DNA from: Halalkalibaculum roseum
Lineage (GTDB): Bacteria > Bacteroidota > Rhodothermia > Balneolales > Balneolaceae
DNA: 64,000 bases
Assembly: GCF_011059145.1 (NCBI RefSeq)
Contig: NZ_JAALLT010000004.1
Span: forward strand, 721,923 to 785,922
Reading direction: 5' to 3'
Below, piece by piece: positions 8,129-17,229 of the stretch; positions within the stretch are counted from its first letter, which is position 1; the number at the start of each line of letters is the position of its first letter. The notes beneath the pieces are model-generated. The model did not search any database. It saw only the letters and a list, made by a program, of their open reading frames with translations, and was not told where the DNA came from. The translations under genes were made by a program, and so were the position numbers.

Positions 8129-10111
8129 ATGGAAAATAAAAAATATACCTATTACGGCAATCAATTTAAGGCCAGGGTGGCTCTTGCAGCCTTAAAGGGC
8201 ACGCCATTATCCGAATTGTCCGAGGAACATGAAGTGTCGGAGCAGGAAATAAAAAGTTGGGTAAAACGCCTGGAAGATAGAGCCGAATTGATTTTTCTGG
8301 AGGAAGAGGAGGAGAGGTCCTTCCCGGATACGGTGGATTCGGAAATCAGGGATTACGCTGCCCTTCTAAGAACGACTCTGGAGGCCACTCCAAACGGCAT
8401 TCTGGTAGTTGATTTGGATATGAATATCATTGCTTACAACAACTACTGTCTTAAGATGTGGCAGGTGCCGGAACATGTAGCGGCTATCGGGAAGCTTGAC
8501 AAGGTGATGGAATATATCTTGCCCCAATTGAAGTACCCGGAAAAGTATAAAGAAGATTTTAAAAGCATTTACGAGAATCCCGAGGCAGAAAACCGGAAGA
8601 TACTGGAATTTAAAGACGGAAGAGTCTTCCAGAGGCACTCCATTCCATTCTTACAATCCGGTGAAATAAAAGGACGTGTAACGAGCTTTGCAGATATCAC
8701 CGATTTTAAACAGGCCCAGGATAAACTTGAGCGATTCAGCAATTTGCTGAACTCTATTACCACCAATGTCAATGAAGGCATTTTAAGAAGTACTCCTGAA
8801 AAAGGACTGATATTTGTTAATGACGCTTTTGTAAGAATGTTCGGGTATGATTCGAAGAAAGAGGTACTTCAGATAAAACCGGAACAGTTTTATGCTGATC
8901 AGAAACACCGGTGGGAGCTGGTTGAAATACTGAAACAGAAAGGAAAGATCAGAAATGAAGAAGTACTTTTTAAGCGTAAAGACGGCTCTACATTCTATGG
9001 TCTTGAGAATTGTACCATCTCCAAAGAAGGAGACCAGATTTATATTGATGCTGTTATTAACGACATTAATGAGCGAAAGATAACGGAAGAAGCGTTACGA
9101 GAAAGTGAAGAGAAGTATCGTACTATTTTGGAAAATATTGAAGACGGATACTTTGAGACGGATCTGGAAGGTAATTTCACGTTTGTAAACCCGGCAGTAT
9201 CAAAAATTCTAGGATATTCAGAAAGCGAGCTTCTGGGCATGAATAATCGGGAATACATGGACGATGAAAATGCAAAAAAAGTGTTCAGTACCTTTAACGA
9301 AGTCTTCAGAAACGGGGTGCCTCAAAAAGGATTTGACTGGATGCTACAGAAGAGCGACGGCAGCAAGATTTATGTAGAGGCTTCCTTCAATTTACGAAGA
9401 GATGCAGAGGGAGAACCCATTGGATTCAGGGGAATAGTCAGGGATATTACAAATCGTAAAGAGAGAGAGGAAAAGATCAAGGATTCCCTCCGTGAAAAGG
9501 AAGTACTGTTAGGTGAAATTCATCATCGTGTTAAAAATAATCTCGCAGTAATTTCGGGGTTGCTATATCTGCAAGCCGAAAAAACAGAACTTGAAGCCGG
9601 TCGGAACCTGCTGCAACAGAGCCAGGGTCGTATCAACTCAATGGCTTTAATTCATGAGCTGTTGTACGAGAATCAGAATTTTTCAGGCATTGATCCCGGC
9701 AAGTACATCGAACAGCTAATTAATCACATTAGCAGCAACCTGAATGTTAGGGATAAGGATATCGCCATTTCAGTTCAAACTGCCGATCTTCAACTGGATA
9801 TGAATAATGCCATACCCTGTGCGCTGCTTATTAATGAATTGTTGACCAACGCCTATAAATATGCCTTTACCGGCAGGGACGAAGGTAGAATTTCTGTTAC
9901 TATTTACCGTGAAGAGGGATACAATCATATCGAGGTTAAGGATGACGGCGTTGGTATTCCCGATTCCTATATCAGGGGTGAGGGTGAAGAGGGACTGGGT
10001 ATGAGCTTGGTACGCATACTCACTCAGCAGTTAAAAGGCACCCTGTCTATTGAAAATGATAACGGTACCCAATTCAGGATCTCTTTCCCGGCCGAACGGG
10101 ATATGGAATGA
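8129..10111 (+). CDS. PAS-PAS-PAS histidine kinase (HisKA_2) with N-terminal transposase-like HTH
   Basis: 660 residues, cytoplasmic (no membrane segment seen). Residues about 10-58 resemble the helix-turn-helix of IS3-type OrfA transposases (FKARVALAALKG, then LSELSEEHEVSEQEIKSW). Three PAS domains follow at about 80-195, 205-315 and 325-445, the last ending with a PAC-like RDITNRKEREE. The HisKA_2 dimerisation/phosphoacceptor region has EIHHRVKNN, and the ATPase domain has the N-box NELLTNAYKYAF and G-box DDGVGIPD. HisKA_2 kinases often signal to response regulators of general stress or light responses; no receiver protein is adjacent. A second kinase of the same class lies at 17314-19212 without the HTH. 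The HTH fusion is unusual. It ends 12 bp from the convergent SulP gene. Confidence 0.9.
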   Translation: MENKKYTYYGNQFKARVALAALKGTPLSELSEEHEVSEQEIKSWVKRLEDRAELIFLEEEEERSFPDTVDSEIRDYAALLRTTLEATPNGILVVDLDMNIIAYNNYCLKMWQVPEHVAAIGKLDKVMEYILPQLKYPEKYKEDFKSIYENPEAENRKILEFKDGRVFQRHSIPFLQSGEIKGRVTSFADITDFKQAQDKLERFSNLLNSITTNVNEGILRSTPEKGLIFVNDAFVRMFGYDSKKEVLQIKPEQFYADQKHRWELVEILKQKGKIRNEEVLFKRKDGSTFYGLENCTISKEGDQIYIDAVINDINERKITEEALRESEEKYRTILENIEDGYFETDLEGNFTFVNPAVSKILGYSESELLGMNNREYMDDENAKKVFSTFNEVFRNGVPQKGFDWMLQKSDGSKIYVEASFNLRRDAEGEPIGFRGIVRDITNRKEREEKIKDSLREKEVLLGEIHHRVKNNLAVISGLLYLQAEKTELEAGRNLLQQSQGRINSMALIHELLYENQNFSGIDPGKYIEQLINHISSNLNVRDKDIAISVQTADLQLDMNNAIPCALLINELLTNAYKYAFTGRDEGRISVTIYREEGYNHIEVKDDGVGIPDSYIRGEGEEGLGMSLVRILTQQLKGTLSIENDNGTQFRISFPAERDME

Positions 10112-10123
10112 GAGGTATTTTTT

Positions 10124-11887
10124 CTACTTGAGGTGGGAAGGTACTTCCACTTCTTCTTCAAGGTTCGAAACAGCCTTGTTGATGTCCAGGTAAAAGTTCT
10201 CCTCTCCTAGCAGCTCCACCAGTCCGGAACGTTGAAAGAGGTCACGAACGGGACCTTTCACATTCGCAAAAATGACGTCGATATCCCGGTTGTGATACTC
10301 GTCGATAAGCTCCCTAAGGGCATGCAGGGCACTGGAGTCGACTTCGTTGATGCCGTTGGCGTCGATAATAACCTGTTCGAGATTTTTTTCGCTAACAATT
10401 TCCAGCTCCTCCAGTTTCTCTTTCATAAACTCAATATTGGCAAAATAGAGGGTTGAGTCGATGCGTACGATAATGGTATTGCTCTGGGTTTTAGCATCGG
10501 GGTAGCGTTCAAGATCACGGTATTTGTCTGTTTCAGGGATACGACCCAGCATTACGATATTGGGATGGCTGCTATTGTAGATCACGATAATGAGTGAGAG
10601 GATCACCCCGATTCCTATCCCCTCCAGAATGCCAAATGCCAGGGTTGATACAAAGGTTAGGATGAGTAATGCCAATTCCCGTCGTCTGACTTTCCAAAGA
10701 AAAGTGACCTCTTCCCAGTCAATGAGGCCGGGGACGGCGGTTAAAATAATTGCTGCCAGCACCGTTTTGGGTAGATAGTAGATCAGGGGTGTAAGAAAAA
10801 GTACGGTAAGCGTTACCAAAAGTGCGCTAACCACCAAAGAAATACTGGTCTTGGCACGATTCTCATCGTTAACGATGGTCCGTGAAAAACTTCCCGCCAC
10901 GGGATATGCCTGGAATAAAGATCCGATCATATTTGCCAGTCCAAGGCTGTAAAGCTCCTGGTTGGAGTCAACTTTGTAGTTGGGATTCCGCTTAACCATA
11001 GTTTTGGCGAGTGCTATAGACTGTGTAAATCCCAGAAAGGCAACCGCCAGAATGGTTGGAGCCATAGGCCCGAATGGAAAGTTCGGCCCAAAGGGAAAGT
11101 CCAGAATGTCGGGTATGATAGGCTTGGGAAATCCCTCCGATACACTGCCTACAATCGCTACGCCGGATTCTTCGAGGTTAAAATACCAGACCCCTGCGAT
11201 CGCCGCTAAAACAGTAACCAGCTGAATGGGAAAAGAAGGTTTCCACTTTTTCATGACCCAAATGATAAGTATAGCACCCATGCCGACACTGAAGGTAAGG
11301 AGATGAATTTCCTGCCAGTTTGAGAAAACCTCCGAAAGAGTTCTATAGATGTATTTGCTCTGGGGCAAATCCATTCCAAGCAGGTTTTCAAGTTGACTTG
11401 CCCCGATGATAAAAGCAGCGGCTGAAGTAAATCCGCTCAATACCGGACTTGAAATGAAGTTCATAAGAAAGCCTAGGCGAAAAGCTCCCATCAAGATTTG
11501 TGTAATGCCGACAAAAAATGCCAGCGTGATTGCCAGACTTATATATTCTTGGGTACCGGCTTCAGCAACACTTCCGACACCGGTAGCAACAAGTAAGGAG
11601 ATGATCGCTACAGGTCCGATAGCCAGCTGTCTTGAGGTACCGAAAACGGCGTATATGGCAAGTGGGATAATGGAGGCATAAAGCCCGTAAATTGCCGGGA
11701 GTCCGGCGATGATAGCATAGGCCATGCTCTGCGGGATAAGCAAAACACCGACCGTTAGACCGGCACGGAAGTCTTTCTTGAGATCCGGAAGATGATATTC
11801 CGGCAGCCAGTCAGAAATGGGAATGTGGCGCTTCAGCAGCGACTTATTCTCTGCCGAGTACTTCTTTTTTTTGTTGTCCTTGCTCAT
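10124..11887 (-). CDS. SulP-family anion transporter with STAS domain
   Basis: 587 residues. The N-terminus carries the SulP signature (LTVGVLLIPQSMAYAIIAGL, then PAIYGLYAS), followed by about 10-12 transmembrane helices. A cytoplasmic STAS domain lies at about 455-565 (DANGINEVDSSALHAL). SulP proteins move sulfate, bicarbonate or other anions across the inner membrane, usually with Na+ or H+. The substrate is not decided by sequence; a beta-carbonic anhydrase lipoprotein 1 kb away makes bicarbonate tempting, but the two genes are not in one operon. Length is normal for the family. It is monocistronic. Confidence 0.93.
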   Translation of the reverse strand: MSKDNKKKKYSAENKSLLKRHIPISDWLPEYHLPDLKKDFRAGLTVGVLLIPQSMAYAIIAGLPAIYGLYASIIPLAIYAVFGTSRQLAIGPVAIISLLVATGVGSVAEAGTQEYISLAITLAFFVGITQILMGAFRLGFLMNFISSPVLSGFTSAAAFIIGASQLENLLGMDLPQSKYIYRTLSEVFSNWQEIHLLTFSVGMGAILIIWVMKKWKPSFPIQLVTVLAAIAGVWYFNLEESGVAIVGSVSEGFPKPIIPDILDFPFGPNFPFGPMAPTILAVAFLGFTQSIALAKTMVKRNPNYKVDSNQELYSLGLANMIGSLFQAYPVAGSFSRTIVNDENRAKTSISLVVSALLVTLTVLFLTPLIYYLPKTVLAAIILTAVPGLIDWEEVTFLWKVRRRELALLILTFVSTLAFGILEGIGIGVILSLIIVIYNSSHPNIVMLGRIPETDKYRDLERYPDAKTQSNTIIVRIDSTLYFANIEFMKEKLEELEIVSEKNLEQVIIDANGINEVDSSALHALRELIDEYHNRDIDVIFANVKGPVRDLFQRSGLVELLGEENFYLDINKAVSNLEEEVEVPSHLK

Positions 11888-11994
11888 CTGCTACTTGCTT
11901 TACGAATGTATCTAAGAAAAATAAATTTGCTTTAGATAGCAACAGAGTCACCGTTCATAACAAAAAATTGGAGTGATGTGATTCTTGCTAAGGT

Positions 11995-12543
11995 TCAGTG
12001 GGGTATGAATTTGGGAGGCACCTTCTCAACCAGCCAAATCCCGGGTTCGCTTTCCGATCGATAAAAAGGGTATCCTGACCGGTGCATTCTTCCGGCCTCA
12101 ACGGAGAGCACTACCGGACGCCCGTGGCGTTGTCCGATGGTTTGAGCGTCCTCTTCATGCTCCGAGAGATGAACAAAGTTGCGGCTTCCTGAATGAATGC
12201 CCTGTTTTTTAATGCTCTCAAGGTTTTTGCGTGCAGTACCATGATAGAGTGTATTCGGGGGTTCTTGTGGAGTAAGGGACAAATTCACATCGATAGAGTG
12301 ACCGTAACCCGCGCGGATATACTTACCGTCTTCGGAAACTGTGAAGCGGTTTTTGGTACCGTTATCTATGACATACTGCAGTTTCTCGCGGGTGAGTGAC
12401 TTTCCTTCCTGACCGGATTTTTCAATTAAAGAGTCAATATGCGCCCAACCGTGCTCATCCAGTTCCAGTTCGATGCTTTCGGGATGGTGGCGCAAAACGA
12501 AGCTCAGAAATTTGCTGATTTCGGTGAGGTGCTCTTTGTTCAA
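11995..12543 (-). CDS. kptA: RNA 2'-phosphotransferase (Tpt1/KptA)
   Basis: 182 residues, full length for KptA. Family blocks seen: SKFLSFVLRHHPE at the N-terminus, GWAHIDSLIE, a winged-helix segment through KNRFTVSEDGKYIRAGYGHS, LYHGTARKNLESI in the NAD-binding lobe, and HVHLSE-like FVHLSEHEEDA. The enzyme transfers an internal 2'-phosphate from RNA to NAD+, giving ADP-ribose 1'',2''-cyclic phosphate and nicotinamide. In eukaryotes it finishes tRNA splicing; the bacterial role is unsettled because bacteria generally lack such splice junctions. The gene stands alone. Confidence 0.93.
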   Translation of the reverse strand: MNKEHLTEISKFLSFVLRHHPESIELELDEHGWAHIDSLIEKSGQEGKSLTREKLQYVIDNGTKNRFTVSEDGKYIRAGYGHSIDVNLSLTPQEPPNTLYHGTARKNLESIKKQGIHSGSRNFVHLSEHEEDAQTIGQRHGRPVVLSVEAGRMHRSGYPFYRSESEPGIWLVEKVPPKFIPH

Positions 12544-12868
12544 GGCAGTTTATTCGTTTATGAATTATGGTTTATAACCTAACACTGTGTTTTATGATAG
12601 TTTAAAGGCGGCATGTGGGGTCTAGGTTAGTTTCTAAATTACCTCAATCAAACAGGATCTTACAATTCCAAAATGAAGAAGCAGTCCACATCAAAAAACC
12701 ATATTTGAGAAATATAAAGTAGTTGAATTTCCAGAATGCGTCACCACTGCTGATCATTAACCATCGAAGTATAAGTATCATCAATTCAAGGAATCTAACC
12801 TATAGGGAATGCTGAACCTCTAAATATGTATTATGTTTGTTCACTCTTCTAAAAAAAATCATATAGTT
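12544..12868. other. Intergenic region between divergent kptA and carbonic anhydrase genes
   Basis: AT-rich divergent promoter region of about 325 bp. I see no convincing open frame, RNA gene or long repeat. An alternative ATG for the carbonic anhydrase lies inside it at 12833. Confidence 0.6.
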
Positions 12869-13603
12869 ATGAAAGTTGTAAATAAGATAAGCCTTTGGAT
12901 TTATTCAGCCTTACTTTTTACGTTCTTAATCGGTTGTACTTCGGGAAACAACAGTCAGACTTCTTCTGAAGAAACAGTACCACAGGTATTTACCGAAGAG
13001 ATGCAGTCTGAAACCACTCCGGAAGAGGCATTGGAAATGCTAAAAACGGGGAATCAACGCTTTGTCAGCGGTGACCTAAAGTATAAGGATTACCGGAAGC
13101 AGTTTGAACAAACAGCGAAAGGGCAATACCCGCACTCTACCGTTTTTGCCTGTATTGACTCACGCTCTTCGGCGGAGCAATTTTTGGACGTGGGCATAGG
13201 AGAAATATTCAAGGTCCGAATCGCCGGAAATACCGTCAATGAGGATGTATTGGGCAGTATGGAATTTGCCACACAGGTGGCAGGAAGCAAGGTATTGGCA
13301 GTTATCGGCCACACCAGTTGTGGGGCGGTTAAGGGTGCAATCGACGATGCAGAACTGGGTCACCTTACTCAACTCGTCGATAAAATCAAGCCGGCCATGG
13401 AACAGGTACCTGATTCCATTCAACCCAGGACCAGTTCTAACCAGGAATTTGTAGATATGGTGACCAAAAATCATATTCAAAATGTACTGGCTGAAATACA
13501 AAACCGAAGTGAGGTTATAAGTAACCAGGTTGAGTCCGGTTCCATCAAACTGGTTGGCGGGATGTATGATCTCTCAACCGGAGAAGTAACGTTTTTCGAA
13601 TAA
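12869..13603 (+). CDS. Beta-class carbonic anhydrase, predicted lipoprotein
   Basis: 244 residues from the ATG at 12869, which places a proper lipoprotein signal peptide at the N-terminus (hydrophobic stretch ending LLFTFLIGC). An ATG at 12833 would add 12 residues in front. The mature part has the beta-CA zinc ligands and dyad: CIDSR (Cys, Asp, Arg) and HTSCGA (His, Cys). It hydrates CO2 to bicarbonate. The lipobox predicts anchoring at the periplasmic face of the inner or outer membrane, whereas most bacterial beta-CAs are cytoplasmic. A strong hairpin terminator follows directly. Confidence 0.92.
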   Translation: MKVVNKISLWIYSALLFTFLIGCTSGNNSQTSSEETVPQVFTEEMQSETTPEEALEMLKTGNQRFVSGDLKYKDYRKQFEQTAKGQYPHSTVFACIDSRSSAEQFLDVGIGEIFKVRIAGNTVNEDVLGSMEFATQVAGSKVLAVIGHTSCGAVKGAIDDAELGHLTQLVDKIKPAMEQVPDSIQPRTSSNQEFVDMVTKNHIQNVLAEIQNRSEVISNQVESGSIKLVGGMYDLSTGEVTFFE

Positions 13604-13611
13604 ATGGTAAA

Positions 13612-13646
13612 AAAATGGAGTCCACTTCAAAAGTGGACTCCATTTT
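13612..13646. terminator. Perfect 16-bp hairpin, bidirectional terminator
   Basis: Left arm 13612-13627 and right arm 13631-13646 are perfect reverse complements with a 3-base loop. The arms begin with AAAA and end with TTTT, so the structure works as an intrinsic terminator for the carbonic anhydrase and for the convergent peptidase gene. Confidence 0.9.
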
Positions 13647-13697
13647 AATAATTGAAGCGGACTATCTAAGTTTATGAGTTGTCTGATTGATTAACGA

Positions 13698-15758
13698 TTA
13701 GTTCTGAATATCAACTGCCTCCACGTCAATTTCGGTATCAGGACGCTGCTCTTCGCCTTTAAGGTACTGATCGAACCAGCGCATCATACGAACGTTATAA
13801 TCAAATCGGGCGGTAGAGCGGGTGTTGCCATGGCCTTCACCCGGATAGAGCACCAGCCTGACCGGAGTATCAGTACGGGTTTTGATATGGCGATATAGTT
13901 CGTATGACTGACCCGGATCAACTCTGGTATCTTCTTTTCCGGCCATAATCAGCAAGGGTGTTTCTGCCTGTCCGGCATAATAAATTGGGCTCCGCTCCAG
14001 GTAAAATTGATAATCTTCCCAGATACGCTTTCGGGCATGCACGGGGAAGAGCTCCTCAGGAATATCGCTGGTGCCCCATCTTGAGATGTTATTGCTTATA
14101 CCGACAAACATCACACCTGCAGCAAATCGATCGGTATAGCGGGTTGCCATCCAGCCTGTAGCATATCCGCCGTAAGAGCCGCCTGTGACTCCTATTTTAT
14201 CAGGGTGTGCGATACCCGCTTCTACGAACTCGTCGACTCCGTCTACGATATCATCGAATTCTGCCCCGGCAAGGTCTCCCTGGCTGCTTTTGGCAAAGTT
14301 TACGCCCCTGCCTGTACTTCCACGGTAGTTGGGATAGAATACGTAATAGCCTTTGCCTGCTGCTACCTGTCCGGGCTGCGAGTAGCCGGTCAACCACCCG
14401 TTATTGTAGTGGCTTTCGGGTCCGCCATGAACTACTGTCACAAGCGGATAAGTGCTGTCTTTGGTCGCATTGACGGGATGAATTAACAGGCCTTGCAACC
14501 TTTTGCCGTCCCTGGCTGTCCAGGTTACGACTTCCTGCTCGCCCATTTCAATATTGCTAAGCCAGTCGTTGCTGTTGGTCATTCTTTTCGGTGTCTTTTG
14601 ACCCTTTTTCATCAAAAAGATTTCTGAGGGATGAGAGGGACTGTCACCGACAAAAGCTACAGTTGCATTGTTAGATCTTGAAAAGTCACCCAGATTCGGT
14701 CCGCCGTTGCCGACAATGGTCTGCATACCGGAGCCGTCACTATTGATTTTGCCATACGAAGACCATACGCCTTCGCTTGCGAGGTAATTGAGGGTATTGT
14801 TATTTGCCCACTGTATGTGTTCAAACATTCCCCGGAAATCGGGCTTAATGTTGTTGGGCGTACCACCCTCTGCGGAAACCACGAAAAGTCTGCCGTCAAT
14901 AGGATCATGAATGTCGGCACCTGCAATCATAGCGAGCAGGTTTCCATTGGGACTCCATTCGAATTGCCCCAGTTTGCCTTCGTGATTTACTTCTGCCAGT
15001 ACCTTTTCACCGTGGTTATCCACGATTTTCACCTGCTGGTGCATGTAGTAGTCATCGATAAGGGGTGTAGGAGCAATGGCAAGGGCGATTTTTTCCCCAT
15101 TCGGGCTCCATTTCATCTGGTAGATCGATCCTTCGAGCGCCACACGATGCGGTGCATGATCACTCATAGTAACGTTTGTTATATAGCCGCGCCTTTGAGT
15201 AAGGTTCTCCTCATAAATTTCCGGCTTGTAGGGAAGTTCTGAGCTGCTCTCCACGGAAGATGGATCAGCCGCCATGTAGGCGATATGATCGCCATCGGGT
15301 GCCCAGTGATACGCTGCGATGGAAGTTTCAAAGGAGAATAGTTTCTGAGGTTCTCCTCCCTCGAGAGATATCTGGTACAGGGCATTTACGTTGTCACCCG
15401 ACCTTTTGCCCAGGAATGTCAGGGCATTATTACCGGGACGAAACTGTACGGAGCTTACGCTCATTGTGGTTACAAACGGGGTAGACTCACCGCTCAACAG
15501 ATCCATGAGATATAGCTCTCTTTTGGCAGACTTGTTCTCTTTCATCGGATCAGCCTGAACCGTGAGGGTGTAGGCCAGCCGGTTACCGTCAGGCGCCATG
15601 ATGACGTCGCCCACACTTTTGGTTTTTGCAACATGTTGCGGGGTTAAACGCTCCTTTGGTTGTTGCGCCAGGGCGGCATCACTGATAAAGAGTGCTAAGA
15701 GCAGGAAGATCCACATCCTGCCTGTATTCAATGGGGTCTTAAAATTTGAGTAATTCAT
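13698..15758 (-). CDS. S9-family serine peptidase (prolyl oligopeptidase / acylaminoacyl peptidase type)
   Basis: 686 residues with a cleavable signal peptide (hydrophobic segment about 13-31 ending ALAQQ). A WD40/TolB-like beta-propeller spans about 45-400 (APDGNRLAY, WSPNGEKIALA, WSPNGNLLAM repeats). The alpha/beta-hydrolase domain has the nucleophile in GGSYGGYA, the Asp in GKEDTRVDPGQS and the His in GEGHGNT. It is a periplasmic or secreted peptidase cleaving small peptides, probably for nutrient use. The gene is monocistronic; its leader holds a 15-base palindrome at 15774-15788. Confidence 0.93.
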   Translation of the reverse strand: MNYSNFKTPLNTGRMWIFLLLALFISDAALAQQPKERLTPQHVAKTKSVGDVIMAPDGNRLAYTLTVQADPMKENKSAKRELYLMDLLSGESTPFVTTMSVSSVQFRPGNNALTFLGKRSGDNVNALYQISLEGGEPQKLFSFETSIAAYHWAPDGDHIAYMAADPSSVESSSELPYKPEIYEENLTQRRGYITNVTMSDHAPHRVALEGSIYQMKWSPNGEKIALAIAPTPLIDDYYMHQQVKIVDNHGEKVLAEVNHEGKLGQFEWSPNGNLLAMIAGADIHDPIDGRLFVVSAEGGTPNNIKPDFRGMFEHIQWANNNTLNYLASEGVWSSYGKINSDGSGMQTIVGNGGPNLGDFSRSNNATVAFVGDSPSHPSEIFLMKKGQKTPKRMTNSNDWLSNIEMGEQEVVTWTARDGKRLQGLLIHPVNATKDSTYPLVTVVHGGPESHYNNGWLTGYSQPGQVAAGKGYYVFYPNYRGSTGRGVNFAKSSQGDLAGAEFDDIVDGVDEFVEAGIAHPDKIGVTGGSYGGYATGWMATRYTDRFAAGVMFVGISNNISRWGTSDIPEELFPVHARKRIWEDYQFYLERSPIYYAGQAETPLLIMAGKEDTRVDPGQSYELYRHIKTRTDTPVRLVLYPGEGHGNTRSTARFDYNVRMMRWFDQYLKGEEQRPDTEIDVEAVDIQN

Positions 15759-16059
15759 AAGGTAAACTATTCAGAAGGTTAAACCTTCAATTTGAGTCAG
15801 TAATTACAATAAAATAATCAATATCTCCACGTTCAGCGTACGTTAATATTACATCCTTCTGATACAGTATTTTTGGAAATCGGAGGAAAGAATTTTCACC
15901 ATTGTATTGGTAGGATTTCCTTGAAGTTTGAAGCATGACTTAGTGATAAAGAAGAATATAGTGCATACAAGTTGCAATTAATGAATTATTCCGCCAGACT
16001 GGGTATTATGATAGTGAGATTATAAATCTAAACATGATAAAGTAAATGGTGAGTGTGAT
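15759..16059. other. Divergent intergenic region
   Basis: AT-rich stretch of about 300 bp between the S9 peptidase and the DUF2892 gene. It contains a 7-bp palindrome GAAGGTT-A-AACCTTC at 15774-15788, in the peptidase leader, possibly an operator or a small hairpin. No further gene is seen. Confidence 0.5.
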
Positions 16060-16272
16060 ATGAAAAAGAATATGGGATTTGCCGATCGTACTATTAGAAG
16101 CTTGTTGGCGCTGTTAATGATTGCCCTTTACTATTTTGAAGTAATTTCGGGTACCCTTGGTATCGTGTTAATTGCTATATCGGTAATCTTTTTACTAACA
16201 AGCTTGGTGAGCTTTTGTCCTCTTTATGCGCCGTTTGGGTTGAGTACCAGCAAAACGGAGTCGGAGTCTTAA
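16060..16272 (+). CDS. DUF2892 (YgaP-like) inner-membrane protein
   Basis: 70 residues. The N-terminus NMGFADRTIRSLLALLM and the following two hydrophobic helices match the DUF2892 family, known from the membrane part of the rhodanese YgaP. The conserved CPLYAPFG follows the second helix (SFCPLYAPFGLS). The stand-alone form is common in Bacteroidota; function is unknown. Monocistronic, upstream of the REP/RAYT cluster. Confidence 0.85.
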   Translation: MKKNMGFADRTIRSLLALLMIALYYFEVISGTLGIVLIAISVIFLLTSLVSFCPLYAPFGLSTSKTESES

Positions 16273-16296
16273 TAGGTTGTAATATTCTACTTTTTC

Positions 16297-16324
16297 GCTT
16301 CCGCAGCAGAGCGGCGGCAGCAGG
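16297..16324 (+). repeat. REP-like palindromic element, copy 1
   Basis: Imperfect palindrome beginning GCTTCCGCAGCAG, opposite in orientation to copy 2, 113 bp away. Less perfect than the other copies (GCGGCGGCAG instead of GCGGCGGAAG). Part of a set of four flanking the RAYT gene. Confidence 0.85.
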
Positions 16325-16437
16325 TAAGGGTGAGATGTAAGGATAAGAAAATGAATGGGATAGGAATACGGATTAATTATAGTTGACGATTGTACCGCGG
16401 TATCTCTGACTGGATAGAAAAAAATTACACCTAAACT

Positions 16438-16468
16438 CTGCTTCCGCCGCTCTGCTGCGGAAGCAAGG
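16438..16468 (-). repeat. REP-like palindromic element, copy 2
   Basis: Stem GCTTCCGC / GCGGAAGC with a C-T mismatch, a 2-bp GC inner stem and a TCT loop. Identical over 31 bases to copy 4 at 17230. Lies 3 bases beyond the 3' end of the RAYT gene. Confidence 0.88.
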
Positions 16469-16471
16469 AAT

Positions 16472-17005
16472 CTACCACTCGGTGGTTATCGGGATGACCC
16501 CCTCCATACCGGAATAATTTCTGGCTGAAGAATACCTCCAATGAGTTGCTTTATCCACATGCCCACTCTTCACGGGATTATTATGTATGTATTCAATTTT
16601 CTGCGCCATCATTTTATCGTCTATTATTTGTTTAGGATGATATCCTTCTTGCCAGAGCTGGAACTCTGAGCAGGTATGGTTATTTACTTTTAGTGTTCTT
16701 AACAGGGATAGGTAATAAGTGTTGTTATCAGCTATTAAGCTGTCAATGATTTTTCTAGCCGTGTATGATTTAAATCCTCGAATTTGTTTTGATAAATCAT
16801 GTGATCGGGCAACCAAATGGATATGATTTTCCATAATTACATAGCCATATAGCGTCACCTTCTTGTTGATTTGTAGGAAGCGGAGGCTTTCCAGTATAAT
16901 ATTTGCAGGGCCCGGGTTGGAAAAGATTGGTAGCCAATCAACCGTGCTGGATGTTATAAAGTAAGGGTAGCGATTATCAAGTACTTTATAGGTGCTTCTG
17001 GCCAT
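16472..17005 (-). CDS. REP-associated tyrosine transposase (RAYT)
   Basis: 177 residues of the IS200-like Y1 transposase superfamily, RAYT branch. The HUH motif is MENHIHLVA, the C-terminal half has YHPKQI and YIHNNPVKSG typical of RAYTs, and a Tyr-rich helix between them would supply the catalytic tyrosine. Such proteins are domesticated single-strand nucleases that recognise and mobilise REP hairpins. Two REP-like palindromes lie on each side (16297, 16438, 17084, 17230), making this a complete REPtron. The start at 17005 gives the expected MARSTYK beginning. Function here is inferred from motif and repeats. Confidence 0.92.
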   Translation of the reverse strand: MARSTYKVLDNRYPYFITSSTVDWLPIFSNPGPANIILESLRFLQINKKVTLYGYVIMENHIHLVARSHDLSKQIRGFKSYTARKIIDSLIADNNTYYLSLLRTLKVNNHTCSEFQLWQEGYHPKQIIDDKMMAQKIEYIHNNPVKSGHVDKATHWRYSSARNYSGMEGVIPITTEW

Positions 17006-17083
17006 TGGTTTTTCTTAGTACGACCTGTAAATGAGCTATTCCTTACATGTAGTGGTAGTTTTAATTCCGAGTCACATCATTAT

Positions 17084-17111
17084 GCTTCCGCAGCAGTGCG
17101 GCGGAAGCAGG
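17084..17111 (+). repeat. REP-like palindromic element, copy 3
   Basis: GCTTCCGCAGCAGTGCGGCGGAAGC with a short tail; same orientation as copy 1. Differs from copies 2 and 4 by a loop change (TG instead of AGAG context). Lies 79 bp upstream of the RAYT start. Confidence 0.87.
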
Positions 17112-17229
17112 GGAAGGGGTATTTTTTATGTGGTCGCGGTTCTATTAACACCACCCGGCAGATTGGGCTTAAGATATCGTCTTTATTATTTCTCGGGCAA
17201 AAGATCTAAAGCAGTGCTAATAATAAATA

